Positions 48,742 through 59,854 of a stretch of DNA of 64,000 nucleotides are shown one piece after another; positions within the stretch are counted from its first letter, which is position 1; each line of letters opens with the position of its first letter. A program made the position numbers and the translations under genes. The DNA is taken from contig CAVTNM010000009.1 of the NCBI GenBank assembly GCA_963736055.1, positions 620,001 through 684,000 on the forward strand. Direction: 5' to 3'. The notes under the pieces are model-generated. The model had not been told where the DNA came from. It made no database searches and was given only the letters and a program-made list of their open reading frames with translations. Origin of the DNA: AC-32 sp963736055 (GTDB lineage: Bacteria; Actinomycetota; Thermoleophilia; Gaiellales; Gaiellaceae).

Positions 48742-48821
48742 CGCCGCCAAGGATGCGCCACGCGACCCGGCGCCCGCCGGCCGCGTCGCGGGCCTCGGGA
48801 CGGCGGTGGCCGGTCCGCGAC

Positions 48822-49818
48822 CTAGAAGTCCGGGTCGTTGCGTGCCGGTCTCGTTCACCGTCGTGGTCGACATCGCGTTGGCGGCCCGGTCGTACGGCGC
48901 CGGCCGAGGGTGACCAGATCGAGATGTTGTTGTTCGCGTCCGTGTCGGGTCGTCCCGGCGATCGTCCCGAGCGTGATCGTGATCCGGTTCGTCGCCGTGT
49001 CGAGGACCATCGTGGACGGCCGTGCCGCTGGCACCCGCGGTGACGGCCGCGGTCACGAAGTTCCCCTGGGTGTTGACGGTCCCGATCGGGAGCTGCGTCG
49101 TGTTGGCCGCGTTCCAGACGGCGATCGTGTCGTTGGCGCCGCTGTTGGTGAAGCGGACGACGACGCTGGTCGAGGCGCCGGTCCAGCCGGCCAGGATGCT
49201 CTGCGGGTCGATCACCTCGCTGAACGTGTAGGTGATGCGTGTCGCCCAGGTCGGGCCGGTTGACGATCGCCCCGCCGTTGACCGCCTGGACGTCGGTGGC
49301 GGTGGGGACGGTGTTGTCGACGGTGACGGTGAAGCCGGTCTGGAGCCGGCTGTTGGCGTTGTTGTCGATCGACGTCAGCGTGTAGGTCTTCGACCCGGCG
49401 GCGAGCGGCGTGGTCGCGGTCAGGAGCGCCGAGCGATAGCCGTAGGCGACGCCCTGGACGGTGTACGAGCCGGCGACGAGCGGCGACAGCGGTCTGCCCG
49501 GTCGTGACGGTGGCCAGGTTGGCGGTGATGCTGGCGATGCCGGTCGGCACCGCGCCGCCATCGGTGGCGCTGGCGTAGACGTAGTAGGTGCCGGCCTGCT
49601 TGACGAAGCCGCCGAACCACGGCGTCGACTTCGAGACGACGGTCGCCGAGACGGTCGGCGCGACGGTGTCGAACGAGGCGGCGGTGGTGAACGTGTTCCC
49701 GCCGCGCGGCGCCGCTCGACGTCAGGAGGGCGAGCGTCGATGTCGCGCCGGCGGCGGCCAGGACGCCGGCCGCGATGACCGTGGCCACGACGCCGGTGGC
49801 GCTACGCGGGCCGCGCAT
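48822..49818 (-). CDS. Secreted Ig-like-domain protein downstream of tasA-like 2
   Basis: Starts MRGPRSATGVVATVIAAGVL with signal sequence AAAGATSTLALLTSSGAA, which resembles the SipW-type signal of the neighbouring TasA-like proteins. Mature part: TPWFGGFVKQAGTYYVYASA, GIASITANLATVTTGQT, AGSYTVQGVAYGYRSALLTA, FTVTVDNTVPTATDVQAVNG, ITYTFSEVIDPQSILAGWTG and ANNNISIWSPSAAPYDRAAN, ending NETGTNDPDF. The VDNTxPTxTDVQxxNGG and TFSExIDPxSILAGW blocks are Ig-like/SbsA-type adhesion repeats. It starts 6 bases after the tasA-like 2 stop, so both are co-transcribed. Frame changes near 49695, 49490, 49255, 49015, 48950 and 48900. Confidence 0.72.
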
Positions 49819-49824
49819 CGGTCA

Positions 49825-50428
49825 CTAGGGGTTGTTCGCGGTCTGCTCGGCGCTGAAGGTGAACGTCGCCGTCGTGGCGGCGCCCTGGAACAGGCTCGTC
49901 GTCGTGGACGGGAGCGTCGCCCGGAAGCACAGCACTTCGCTGCCGGGGCCGGCCAGGCTCCGGTCGCCGGCCTGCGCGCCGGTCGTCGGGTCGCCGATCG
50001 CCCCGGCCGCCAGCGTCCCGCTGTACAGCTGCGTGCCGTTGAAGTTGGCGCAGCCCGCGGTGTTCGTGTCCTTGGTCTTGATGACCAGGGTCATCTGGTC
50101 GCGCAGGTTCTTCGAGTCGGCGTTCGTGGCGCGGTCGTCATCGCGTAGCGCAGCGCGGAGTCGCCGGTGCTCGAGACCGTCAGGGTCCCGGTCGTCGTAG
50201 TCGCCGGGCAGCATCGACGAAAACGTGATCAGCGCGGTCGTCGGGTTGACGCTGATGACGACCGTGCCGACCGAGAACGCGTTGCCGGATCGTGGTCGCG
50301 CTGCTGGTGAAGATCGCGAGGGTGTAGGCGCCGGCGCCGACGCTCGACCAGGGCGAGCGCGATCGTGGCGCTGATGAGCAGGCGGCGGGCGCGCGCCGCC
50401 CACGGGCATCCGGCAGGGTGGTCTCCAT
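49825..50428 (-). CDS. TasA-like SipW-dependent secreted fibre protein 2
   Basis: Starts METTLPDARGRRARRLLISA, then signal LSSVGAGAYTLAIFTSSATT and NAFSVGTVVISVNPTTALIT, then FSSMLPGDYTTGTLTVSSTG and SALRYAMTT. Later: NLRDQMTLVIKTKDTNTAGC, GAQAGDRSLAGPGSEVLCFR and the end ATFTFSAEQTANNP. It is a paralog of the protein at 43737-44302: both have MxPGD, the AGDRxLxGxxxEVLCFR block and the AEQTANNP C terminus. It likely uses the same SipW-like peptidase 6 kb away and forms a second fibre component. Frame changes near 50345, 50290, 50205 and 50140. Confidence 0.8.
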
Positions 50429-50464
50429 GGGCCTATCTGAACGGGCGCACCCAGCCTCGCGGCC

Positions 50465-50502
50465 ACGGGACCCATGGACCGCCGACCCCGGTACCTTGGT
50501 CC
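50465..50502 (-). promoter_or_regulatory. Conserved 38-base element upstream of tasA-like 2
   Basis: Counterpart of 44387-44424: ACGGGACC at the left end, GGACC, CCGGTAC, and TTGGTCC at the right end, same total length. It lies 36 bases before the start codon here, against 84 for tasA-like 1. Sequence conservation of a non-coding stretch between paralogous operons points to a shared regulatory site or to recent duplication. Confidence 0.6.
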
Positions 50503-50580
50503 CAGGCGGTCGGAGCGGGTCCGCGCCCGTCAGGTGCGCTGGCGGTCCGGTGCCGCCGACGCACCGGCCGCCGGTCGGCC

Positions 50581-52031
<1,451 letters not shown>

Positions 52032-52050
52032 CGTGGAGATCTCCTATGGG

Positions 52051-52067
52051 GTACGTTGCCATCGTAC
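52051..52067. promoter_or_regulatory. Interrupted palindrome GTACGTTGCCATCGTAC between aldehyde dehydrogenase and ppk2
   Basis: A 17-base near-perfect inverted repeat (GTACG...TG.CA...CGTAC) in the 76-base divergent gap. On the minus strand TTGTAC followed 17 bases later by TAGGAG could be a weak promoter for the dehydrogenase. The site is suited to a dimeric repressor acting on both genes. Confidence 0.45.
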
Positions 52068-52107
52068 AACCGGCTCTCGCGCCGCCCTGCGACCACGAGG
52101 ATCCGCC

Positions 52108-52936
52108 ATGGCCCGACCGACCGACCTCTGCGAGACGCGCTCCGGGTCAAGCCCGGCGCACGCGTCCGGCTGGCGAAGCTCGACCCGGGCGCGACGTTCG
52201 GCTACGACAAGGCGACTCGGCCGAGCCGCTGACGGCGAGCCAGCTGACGCGCCTGCGCGACGCTCCAGGACCGGCTCTGGGCGGAGGCGAAGCACGCCGG
52301 TCCTGGTCGTCCTCCAGGGCATCGATGCCGCCGGCAAGGACGGCACCATCCAGCAAGGTGATGGAGGCGTTCAACCCGCAGGGCTGCCCGGTCTCGTCGT
52401 TCAAGGTCCCGACGCCCGAGGAGCTCGGCCACGACTACCTGTGGCGGATCCACAAGCGGACGCCGGGCAAGGGCGAGATCGGCATCTTCAACCGGTCGCA
52501 CTACGAGGACGTGCTCGTCGTCCGGGTCCACGACCTCGTCCCGACGCGAGGTCTGGTCGACGCGCTACGACCAGATCAACGACTTCGAGCGAGACGCTCG
52601 CCGCGAGCGGCACGACCATCGTCAAGTTCTTCCTGTCGATCGATCGCGACGAGCAGCGCAAGCGCTTCCAGGCGCGCTACGACGACCCGACGAAGCGCTG
52701 GAAGTTCTCGCTCGGCGACCTCGAGGAGCGCAAGCGCTGGGACGACTACCAGGCGGCGTTCGACGACGCGCTGTCGAAGACGTCGACCGCCGGCGGCGCC
52801 GTGGTACGTCATCCCGGCCAACCGGAACTGGTTCCGCAACCTCGCCGTGTCGACGATCCTGGCCGACACGATGGCCGGCCTGAAGCCCGCCTACCCGGCG
52901 CCGCCGGACCTGCCGCCCGACCTCGTCATCGAGTAG
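52108..52936 (+). CDS. Polyphosphate kinase 2 family phosphotransferase
   Basis: Reconstructed protein of about 275 residues: LRDALRVKPGARVRLAKLDP, GATFGYDKA, VLVVLQGIDAAGKDGTIQKV (Walker A in GIDAAGKDGT), MEAFNPQGCPVSSFKVPTPE, ELGHDYLWRIHKRTPGKGEI, GIFNRSHYEDVLVVRVHDLV (Walker B-type NRSHYEDVLV), IVKFFLSIDRDEQRKRFQAR, WYVIPANRNWFRNLAVSTIL. It moves phosphate between polyphosphate and nucleotides; the lid-region sequence cannot settle AMP versus ADP class. Frame changes near 52130, 52215, 52265, 52300, 52350, 52550, 52590 and 52800. Its 3' end overlaps the convergent phosphotransferase gene by 11 bases. Confidence 0.88.
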
Positions 52937-53980
52937 CCGCCGGCAGGCCGTCGAGGCCGCCGGCGAACTCGATCAGCCAGCCGGCGACCGCGTCGCCGTG
53001 GCCGTCCATCTCGTCGGGCTCGAGGTCCAGCAGGGCCCGCTCCCAGGCGAGCGACTGCGACCGATGCAGCCAAGGTCGCGGGCCAGCGTGGCGGCCAGGT
53101 CAGAGCTCGTCGCGCGGCGCGACGTCGGTCCAGGCCTCCAGGTACGCGTCGCGCAGGCGCGCGAAGGCCGGGTCGTCGAGCGTCCGGCCGGTGTGGTGGG
53201 CGATGGAGTTGAACGTCACGGTCAGGGTCGCGAACGGGATGCGCGACGACCGCGTCGCCCCAGTCGAAGAACCGGTCGCCGTCCGGCCCGACCAGGATGT
53301 TCCCGCCGTGCAGGTCGTCGTGCTGGATCGAGGCCGCGACCCCGGCCGCCGACAGCGTCGCCGGCGAGCGCCGCGATCCGCGGGCCGGCGCGCCGCAGCG
53401 CTGCGCGGGCGCGTGCGGCCTCGGCCCGCTCGTCGGCCGGCGACCCGGCTCCCAGATCCGGTCGTCGGCCACGAGCCGCGCCAGCTCGCCGGCCAGGCGC
53501 TCGGGTCGTCCGTCGGGCATGCCGGCGGCCAGCATCGCGGCCACCGCCGTCTCGCCCTCGACCGACCGCTGCAGGCCGGCGTACTCGGGCAGGATCCGCT
53601 CCCACGCCGCCAGGTCGTGGTCGCCGTGGCCGTCCGGCCGGGTCTGCGCGCAGCGTCGGCCCCGCATCGTCGAACAGCAGCCACGGCGCGCGACGGATGG
53701 ACGCGCCAGCGGCAGCACGACCCGCGTCGACGCCGAGCCCGCGGAAGACCGCGAGCAGCGGGCCCTCGTAGGCGCGGGCCCGGGCCGGTCGCCTTGAACC
53801 AGACCGATGCCCGCGATCGGTCGGGATCCGCATCGCCGTCGACCACGGCCGGACGTGCGGCTGCTCGACCGGCCCGCTGACCGACCGGCCGAGCCGCTCC
53901 AGCGGCCGCCTGCGACCCACGCCGATGCGCCGCCGGCCCGCCAAGCCGGGTCGAGCCAGGTCGGACCGCGTCCCGACCGG
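52926..53980 (-). CDS. Aminoglycoside/choline phosphotransferase-like (APH) protein
   Basis: Reconstructed: LERLGRSVSGPVEQPHVRPW, VWFKATGPG, AYEGPLLAVFRGLGVDAGRA, APWLLFDDAGPTLRA, ASIQHDDLHGGNILVGPDGD, RFFDWGDAVVAHPFATLTVT and DAYLEAWTDVAPRDEL, ending EFAGGLDGLPAATR. The HxDxxxxN catalytic loop (HDDLHGGNIL) and the DWGD metal motif define the APH kinase fold. It phosphorylates a small hydroxylated molecule; the substrate is unknown. The start is not resolved, since no ATG fits upstream of the first conserved segment. Frame changes near 53780, 53700, 53640, 53390, 53360, 53235, 53100 and 53070. Convergent with ppk2. Confidence 0.7.
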
Positions 53981-53988
53981 AGCGCGCC

Positions 53989-55650
53989 TCAGCGGCCCTT
54001 GCCGCCGCCGAACAGCGTCCCGAAGATGCCCGCGGATGAGGTCCTGGCCGAGCCGCGACGAGACGACCTTGCCGCCGGTCCGGATGGCGTTGTCGATCGA
54101 CTTCTGCTGGGCCCGCGCGGCGTCGCGCTGCGGCCTTCTCCTGGGCCTTGCGCTCGCGTTCGGCGGCCTTCTGGGCGGCGGCCATCTCGCGCGCCTGGCG
54201 CTGGATCTCGCGTTGCTGCTGGGCCGGCGTCATCGTGTTCAGCCCGGTCGCCGTCGTCGGGTCGACCCCGGCGCGCATCGCGGCCTCGGCGGCCGCCGCG
54301 CGGGCGTTCGCGCGATGCCGGGCCGTGATCCGCTCGTAGGCGCTGTCACGGTCGACCGTCGCGCCGTACTTGGCCTGCGAACGGGCTGGTCGCGATGCGG
54401 CCGCGGAACTGGACCTCGTCGATCGGCGCCATCAGCGAGTCGGGCGCCAGCAGGCGCGTCGCCGCGAGCGGCGTCGGGACGCCGCGCGGCGACAGCACGG
54501 TGACCAGCGCCTCGCCGGTCCCGAGCGAGGTGATCGTCTTCTCGACGTCGTAGAAGTCGGTCATCGGGAAGGTCCGGGCGGTCTTGCGCAGGGCGTCGGC
54601 GTCGTCGGGCGTGAACGCCCGCAGCGCGTGCTGGACCCGGTTGCCGAGCTGGGCGAGGACCGGCGACGGCACGTCGGTCGGCGCCTGCGTCACGAAGTAG
54701 ACGCCGACGCCCTTCGAGCGGATGAGCCGGGCCGTCCGCTCGACCTGGTCCATGAGCGCCTCGGACGCGTCGTCGAACAGCAGGTGCGCCTCGTCGAAGA
54801 AGAAGCACAGCTTCGGCTTGGGCAGGTCGCCGGCCTCGGGCAGGCTCTCGTACAGCTGGGCGAGCATCCAGAGCATGAACGTCGAGAACAGCCGCGGCTG
54901 GTCCATCACGTCGGACAGCTCGAGGACGCTGATGATCCCCTCGCCCTCGGGCGTCGTCCGCAGCAGGTCCTCGACCTCGAACTCCGGCTCGCCGAAGAAG
55001 ACGTCGGCGCCCTCCTGCTCGAGGACGACGATCGAGCGCAGCAGCACGCCGACCGACGCGCTCGACATCCCGCCGTAGTCGGCCAGGATCGGCTTGCCCT
55101 CGTCCGAGACGAGGTACTTGAGCGTCGCCGCCAGGTCCTTGAGGTCGAGCAGCGGCAGGTCGTTGTCGTCGCAGTACTTGAAGACGAGCGCGAGGATCGA
55201 GGTCTGCGTGTCGTTGAGGTCGAGGACCTTGCCGAGCAGCAGCGGCCCGAACGAGTGGACCGTCGCCCGGACCTGCGCGCCGAGCTTGCCCGACAGCGAC
55301 AGGAACTCGACCGGATGACCGGACGCCTCGAACGTCCAGCCGAGCGAGGTGACCCGCTCGACGACCTTCGGGTTGGTCGCGTCGCCGGGCGCGGCCAGGC
55401 CGGTCAGGTCGCCCTTGATGTCGGCCACGAAGACCGGGCACGCCGGCCTTCGACAGCTGGCCGGCCATGAGCTGGAGGGTCTTGGTCTTGCCGGTCCCGG
55501 TGGCGCCCGCGATGAGGCCGTGGCGGTTGAGCATCGACAGCGCGACCTGGACGCGCGCGTCGTTCGCGAGCTCGCCATCGTGCATCGGGCTGCCGAGGAT
55601 GACGCCCGGCTCGGTCAGGCCGTAGCCGGTCGCCATCGCGTCGTGGAACG
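53989..55650 (-). CDS. HerA-like ATPase of the DUF853 family
   Basis: Starts MDQAFHDAMATGYGLTEPGV. Walker A: GLIAGATGTGKTKTLQLMAG. Then VFVADIKGDLTGLAAPGDAT, FKYCDDNDLPLLDLKDLAAT, Walker B region PKLCFFFDEAHLLFDDASEA, VYFVTQAPTDVPSPVLAQLG and RVQHALRAFTPDDADALRKT. The C-terminal part carries a charged coiled-coil-like stretch (QREIQRQAREMAAAQKAAER). DUF853 proteins are related to the HerA/FtsK translocases; their role is unknown. It is about 550 residues. Frame changes near 55445, 54375, 54125 and 54030. Divergent from the DUF4332 gene. Confidence 0.87.
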
Positions 55651-55763
55651 CCTGGTCCATGGGTCCTCCGGAGGGCGCGACGGGGGTTCGCGGGGTGGTC
55701 GGCAAGCGTATCATCGGGCGCACCCTGAGCAGACCTGACCGCCGGGACGAGGAGGAACGACCG

Positions 55764-56170
55764 ATGAAGATGGACGAGGTCGAGGGCATCGGGCCCGTCT
55801 ACGCCGAGCAGCTCCAGCTGGCCGGCATCGCGACCACCGAGGCCCTGCTCGAGCAGGGCGCCAAGCCGGGCGGACGCGCCGCCATCGAGAAGGCGACCGG
55901 GATCGACAGCGGACGCTCATCCTCGAGTGGGTCAACCATGTCGACCTGATGCGGATCAACGGGCGTCGGGTCGGAGTACTCCGACCTGCTCGAGGCGGCC
56001 GGCGTCGACTCGCCGGCCGAGCTCGCCCAGCGCAACGCGGCCAACCTGGCGACGACCTTCCAGGAGGTCGACGCGGCCCGGCCGGACTGGTCCGGCGCGT
56101 CCCGACCGAGGCCGAGGTCGCCGGCTGGATCGCCGAGGCGAAGACCCTGCCGAAGGTCGTCGAGCACTGA
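55764..56170 (+). CDS. DUF4332 helix-hairpin-helix protein
   Basis: Starts MKMDEVEGIGPVYAEQLQLA, a helix-hairpin-helix motif of the DUF4332 family. After frame changes near 55910, 55975 and 56100 it repeats the motif (INGVGSEYSDLLEAAGVDSP) and ends VAGWIAEAKTLPKVVEH. About 135 residues with two HhH-like units. Such proteins may bind DNA or act as adaptors; no partner is known. The gene is divergent from the DUF853 ATPase with a 113-base gap, which may link them functionally. Confidence 0.78.
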
Positions 56171-56185
56171 CGGTCGCCCGCCGTC

Positions 56186-56561
56186 ATGGGTGACTTCAAG
56201 GCGTTCCTGACCAAGTCGAACGCCCTGGCCCTGGCGATCGGCGTCATCATCGGCGTCTCGCTCGGCACGGTGGTGACGACGCTCGTCAACGCGGTCATCA
56301 TGCCGCCGATCGGCTAGCCTGCTGAGCGGCATCGACTTCGCGTCGATCAAGACCGTGCTCGGGACGAACAAGGCGACCGGCGAGGAGATCTCCATCGGCT
56401 GGGGTCTCTTCATCAACTCGCTGATCGTCTTCTTCATCGTGATGCTGGTCGTCTACGTGATCAGCAAGCTGTTCATCAAGGAGGCGCCGCCGCCCGGCCC
56501 GTCGGCCGAGGAGATCCTCCTGACCGAGATCCGCGACGAGTTGCGCAAGCGCCCGGCCTGA
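56186..56561 (+). CDS. mscL: Large-conductance mechanosensitive channel MscL
   Basis: Starts MGDFKAFLTKSNALALAIGV. First TM IGVIIGVSLGTVVTTLVNAV with the IMPPIG loop, one frame change near 56315, then GIDFASIKTVLGTNKATGEE, second TM GWGLFINSLIVFFIVMLVVY, and the C-terminal helix EEILLTEIRDELRKRPA. About 125 residues, normal for MscL. It opens under membrane tension during osmotic downshock to release solutes. It lies 15 bases after the DUF4332 gene and is followed by a clear hairpin terminator. Confidence 0.9.
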
Positions 56562-56582
56562 CCGAGGGCCCCCGCCGAGGCG

Positions 56583-56608
56583 ACGACCCGCCGGCCACGG
56601 CGGGTCGT
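56583..56608 (+). terminator. Terminator-like hairpin after mscL
   Basis: ACGACCCGCC (56583-56592) pairs perfectly with GGCGGGTCGT (56599-56608) across a six-base loop and is followed by TCGATT. It lies between convergent mscL and pheA and could serve both. Confidence 0.7.
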
Positions 56609-56664
56609 TCGATTCAGGCCTCCGGCGCTCGCCGGGTAGCTGCCGAGGACGCGGATCATCGTCG

Positions 56665-57470
56665 TCACCGTCCGCCGAGCGCCGCGAGGGCGGCCGCCGT
56701 CGCCGGGTCCGCCGTGTCCGCGTCGAGGTCGATCCAGAAGACGTACTCCCAGGCGCGCTCGCGGCTCGGCCGCGACTCGAGCTTGCTCATGTTCAGGCCG
56801 TGCTCGGCGAAGACCCGCAGCACGGCGAGCAGCGTGCCGGGCTCGTTCCGGACGGCCACGACCAGCGTCGTCCGGCGGCCGCGTCGCCCGCCGCGCGTGA
56901 TCGGGAGGCCGGCGGCCATCCGGCCGGGCGAGGACGACGAAGCGGGTCCGGTTGCCGGGCAGGTCGCCGATGTCGTCGGCCAGGACCTCCAGGCCGAACA
57001 GGGCCGCGGCCCGTGGCGACAGGACGGCAGCGGCGCCGCGCTCGCCGCGATCGGCGATCGACTTGCCGGCGCCGGCCGTGTTGTACGTCGTGAGCAGCTG
57101 CCACGGCCGGGCGCGCAGGAAGACCTCGGCCTGACCGAGCGCCTGGATGTGCGAGTAGACCCGCTCGATCGTCGTCGATCCGCTGGCCGGGCAGCGCCGC
57201 CAGGCAGAGCCGGACCGGGACGACGACCTCGCCGCGGATCTCGAGGTCGTGCTCGAGCAGCAGGTCGTAGTTCTCGCGGACCGTGCCGTTGATGACGTTC
57301 TCGATCGGGCACGACGCCGGCCGCGGCGTGGCCGGCCGCGACGACGCTCGAAGACCTCGCGGAAGCCGCCGAGCGAGACCCGCGCGACGTCACCGAACGC
57401 CGCGAGGACGGCATCCTCGGCGAACGCGCCGGGCTCGCCGGCATAGGCGATCGGCCGCTCCCGGCGTCAT
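56665..57470 (-). CDS. pheA: Prephenate dehydratase
   Basis: Starts MTPG at 57470, then after a frame change near 57455 ERPIAYAGEPGAFAEDAVLA. Later: RVYSHIQALGQAEVFLRARP (HPQALxQ-like segment), WQLLTTYNTAGAGKSIADRG, AAVLSPRAAALFGLEVLADD, GDLPGNRTRFVVLA (TRF active-site motif). The C-terminal ACT regulatory domain reads TTLVVAVRNEPGTLLAVLRV, FAEHGLNMSKLESRPSRERA, WEYVFWIDLDADTADP. It turns prephenate into phenylpyruvate in phenylalanine synthesis; the ACT domain gives phenylalanine feedback. Frame changes near 57455, 57350, 57310, 57190 and 56930. Confidence 0.88.
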
Positions 57471-57505
57471 CGTGGCGACGGTCCGGTCGCGTCGGCCGAT
57501 ACGGC

Positions 57506-57954
57506 CTACGAGCCGGACGACGGTGTCGGCCGGGTGTTGCAGATCGCGTTGTGCACGAGGATGACCTGCTGGATGACGGCGTCTAGGTAGTCGGCTGGAG
57601 GGCGGCTTCCGCCTGGCCGGGGTGGCGTCGCTGCCGAAGCTGGTCGGCGGGACGCTCGAGGTTCTCCTGGGCCTGTCCGGCATCGATGACAGCTGGGCGC
57701 CCGACGAACGGGCCGGCGACGGCCACCAGCCGCCGCGCAGGCCGGTCTTGGCGTCGGCGACCGCGGCCTTGTAGTCGGCGACCGAGGCGAGCTCGGCGTG
57801 AGGGCGTCGAGCGCGGCGAGGTTCTTCGCGTAGGCCTCGAGGGCGGGGCAGAAGGCGATGGCCGGGTCGGGCGTCGGCCGAGCCAGAGGACGATCGCCGC
57901 AACCGGCGACCGTGAGCGTCAGCGATCGCGAGCGCGACCGATGAGACGTCGCAT
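57506..57954 (-). CDS. Small putative lipoprotein of unknown function
   Basis: Starts MRRLIGRARDR, with a frame change near 57920 into SLTLTVAGCGDRPLA. That is a short signal with a lipobox-like VAGC, so the cysteine would be lipidated. The mature part reads PTPDPAIAFCPALEAYAKNL, AALDALTPHAELASVADYKA, AVADAKTGLRAAVAVAGPFV and a C terminus ADYLDAVIQQVILVHNAICN. It is helical and about 145 residues. I do not recognise the family; AFCPALEAYxxxLxAL recalls small exported proteins of actinobacteria and Chloroflexota. It lies upstream of pheA on the same strand and divergent from the AI-2E transporter gene. Confidence 0.5.
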
Positions 57955-58004
57955 GCACTGGAAGCCCTCCTGTCAGGTGCGCACCATACGCTACTGTCTC
58001 GGCC

Positions 58005-59168
58005 ATGTCACCCGAGGGATCCGCGCCGTGGTCGGTCGAGCGTCGGTCTCACGACGCGAGGCGCGCCTCGTCTTCTGGCTGGTCGTCCTCGCCCTGGTCG
58101 GCGCCGTCTTCGCGCTGTGGACGACGTCCTGGCCGTCCTGGTCGACGCCGGCGATCATCCTGTTCGTGGCCTGGCTGATGTCCTACGTGCTCGAGCCGCC
58201 GGTCTCCTTCGTCCAGCGCCACCTGCCGTTCAAGCGCCGAGGCGTCGCGGTCGCGATCACCTATCTCGTGACGGCCGTCGATCGCGTTCGTGGTCATCGC
58301 CGCGCCGGCGGTCGCGATCATCAACGCGGCGGTGGCGTTCGTGGACGACCTCCCGACAGTCATCGCGAAGATCGGCGAGCTCATCAAGCCCGATGATCGC
58401 GTTCTCGGCCTCACGACGCCGAGCGCTGGCAGCGTCGGTGGCGGCGATCCAGACGCTTCCTCGCCGAGAACGCCGCGGCTCATCGCCGATGCCGCGACGG
58501 CGAGCCCGTCCGGAACATCGATCGCGGTCATCGCCGGGCTCATCACGGCGGTCATCATCTCGGTCGGGCTGGCGATCGGCCAGGTGTCGCTGCTCGGCTG
58601 GCTGCGGCGGTTCCTGCCGTCGAGCACCTACCGCGACCTGACCGAGCTGGAACGGGCGATCGCGGTATCGTTCGGCGGGTTCGTCCGCGGCCGGCTGGTC
58701 ATCGGGGCGATCTACGGCACGATCGTCGGGCTCGCCGCCGTCGTCCTCGGCATCCCGTACGGGCCCCTCATCGCGGTCATCGCCGGGTCTGATCGTGTTC
58801 ATCCCGTGGATCGGACCGCTCATCGGCTGGATCGTCCTGCCGGCCTTCGCGGTCCTGCTCCTGAGCCCGACGTCGTGGCCCAGGCGGCCGATCGATCAGC
58901 ATCGTCGGCGCGGTCGCCATCCAGCTCGTCGTGACCCAGTTCGTGATGGCCGGCGCGGTGAAGATGACCCCGGTGGCCGTCTTCGTCGTGGTCATCCTCG
59001 GGACGGCGATCGCCGGCGATCATCGGGGCGATCTTCGCCATCCCGACGGCTGCCGCGATCCTCGCGGTGACCGACTACCTCCGCCAGCGCGACCTGCTGC
59101 TGCGTTCGACGGACGGTGCCGGTGGTGCGGTCGCCACGTCCGACGTCAGCCTGGAGGCCGGCGCGTGA
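58005..59168 (+). CDS. AI-2E family (PF01594) transporter/permease
   Basis: Reconstructed eight-TM protein of about 385 residues: ARLVFWLVVLALVGAVFALW, AIILFVAWLMSYVLEPPVSF, FKRRGVAVAITYLV, VVIAAPAVAIINAAVAFVDD, LITAVIISVGLAIGQVSLLG, RLVIGAIYGTIVGLAAVVLG, IPYGPLIAVIAGLIVFIPWI, GPLIGWIVLPAFAVLLLSPT, FVMAGAVKMTPVAVFVVVIL. The YVLEPP, KRRGVAV and IPWIGPLIG segments are family hallmarks. Members export autoinducer-2 or act as antiporters; here the role is open. Frame changes near 58065, 58275, 58480, 58787, 58890 and 59020. Its stop overlaps the MarC GTG start. Confidence 0.85.
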
Positions 59169-59797
59169 CGGCGACGGTGGCCGAGGTGGCCCTCGTGATG
59201 TTCGTCGGCATGGGCCCGCTCAAGGTGCTCGTCTACTACCTCGTGGCGATCCACGACGCCGAGGCGGCCGTCGCGCGACGGGTCGCGGTCCGGGCGGTCG
59301 CGACGGCGGCGGTCACGGCGCTCGGCCTCGTCGTCGCCGGCGCGCTGCTCGCCCGGCTCCTGCACTTCTCCAGTCCCGCCCTGGTCATCGCCGGTGGCAT
59401 CGTGCTCCTGGCGTACGGGCTGCAGCTCGTCCTTCGGACCGGCCACAGCGCGCTCGACGGCCCACCTCCCACCGAGGGGACCCTGATGAGCCTGGCCGTC
59501 TACCCGATGGGCGTCCCGCTCATCCTCAACCCGGCCGGCATCGCCGCGGCGACGATCTTCTCGGCCGAGGCGGCCGACTACGGCGACGTCGGGATCATCG
59601 CCGCGATCGTCGTGGCGATGGCCGTCCTCGACCTCGTCGTGCTCCTCGTCGCGCGCCCGATCGGGCCACGCCTGCCGCGGGAGGCGACGCTCGTGCTCGA
59701 GCAGCTGCTCGGCGTCCTGCTGTCCGCGGTCGCCATCGAGCTCATCGTGCTCGGGCTGGTCGGGTTCGGGATCCTGGACCTGCCGCCCCGGCACTGA
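59165..59797 (+). CDS. MarC family integral membrane protein
   Basis: Intact 210-residue protein from GTG at 59165, overlapping the upstream stop (GTGA). Six TM helices: VTATVAEVALVMFVGMGPLK, VRAVATAAVTALGLVVAGAL, HFSSPALVIAGGIVLLAYGL, VYPMGVPLILNPAGIAAATI, VGIIAAIVVAMAVLDLVVLL, LEQLLGVLLSAVAIELIVLG. The PLxLNPxGIA motif in the fourth helix and FVGMGPLK are typical of MarC/NAAT proteins. Function is unknown; some members transport amino acids. It is translationally coupled to the AI-2E transporter. Confidence 0.87.
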   Translation: MTATVAEVALVMFVGMGPLKVLVYYLVAIHDAEAAVARRVAVRAVATAAVTALGLVVAGALLARLLHFSSPALVIAGGIVLLAYGLQLVLRTGHSALDGPPPTEGTLMSLAVYPMGVPLILNPAGIAAATIFSAEAADYGDVGIIAAIVVAMAVLDLVVLLVARPIGPRLPREATLVLEQLLGVLLSAVAIELIVLGLVGFGILDLPPRH

Positions 59798-59854
59798 ACG
59801 GGCCGGGCCGACACGGCACGCGACCGGACCCGCGAGCGCCGTCGACCCGGGCGA

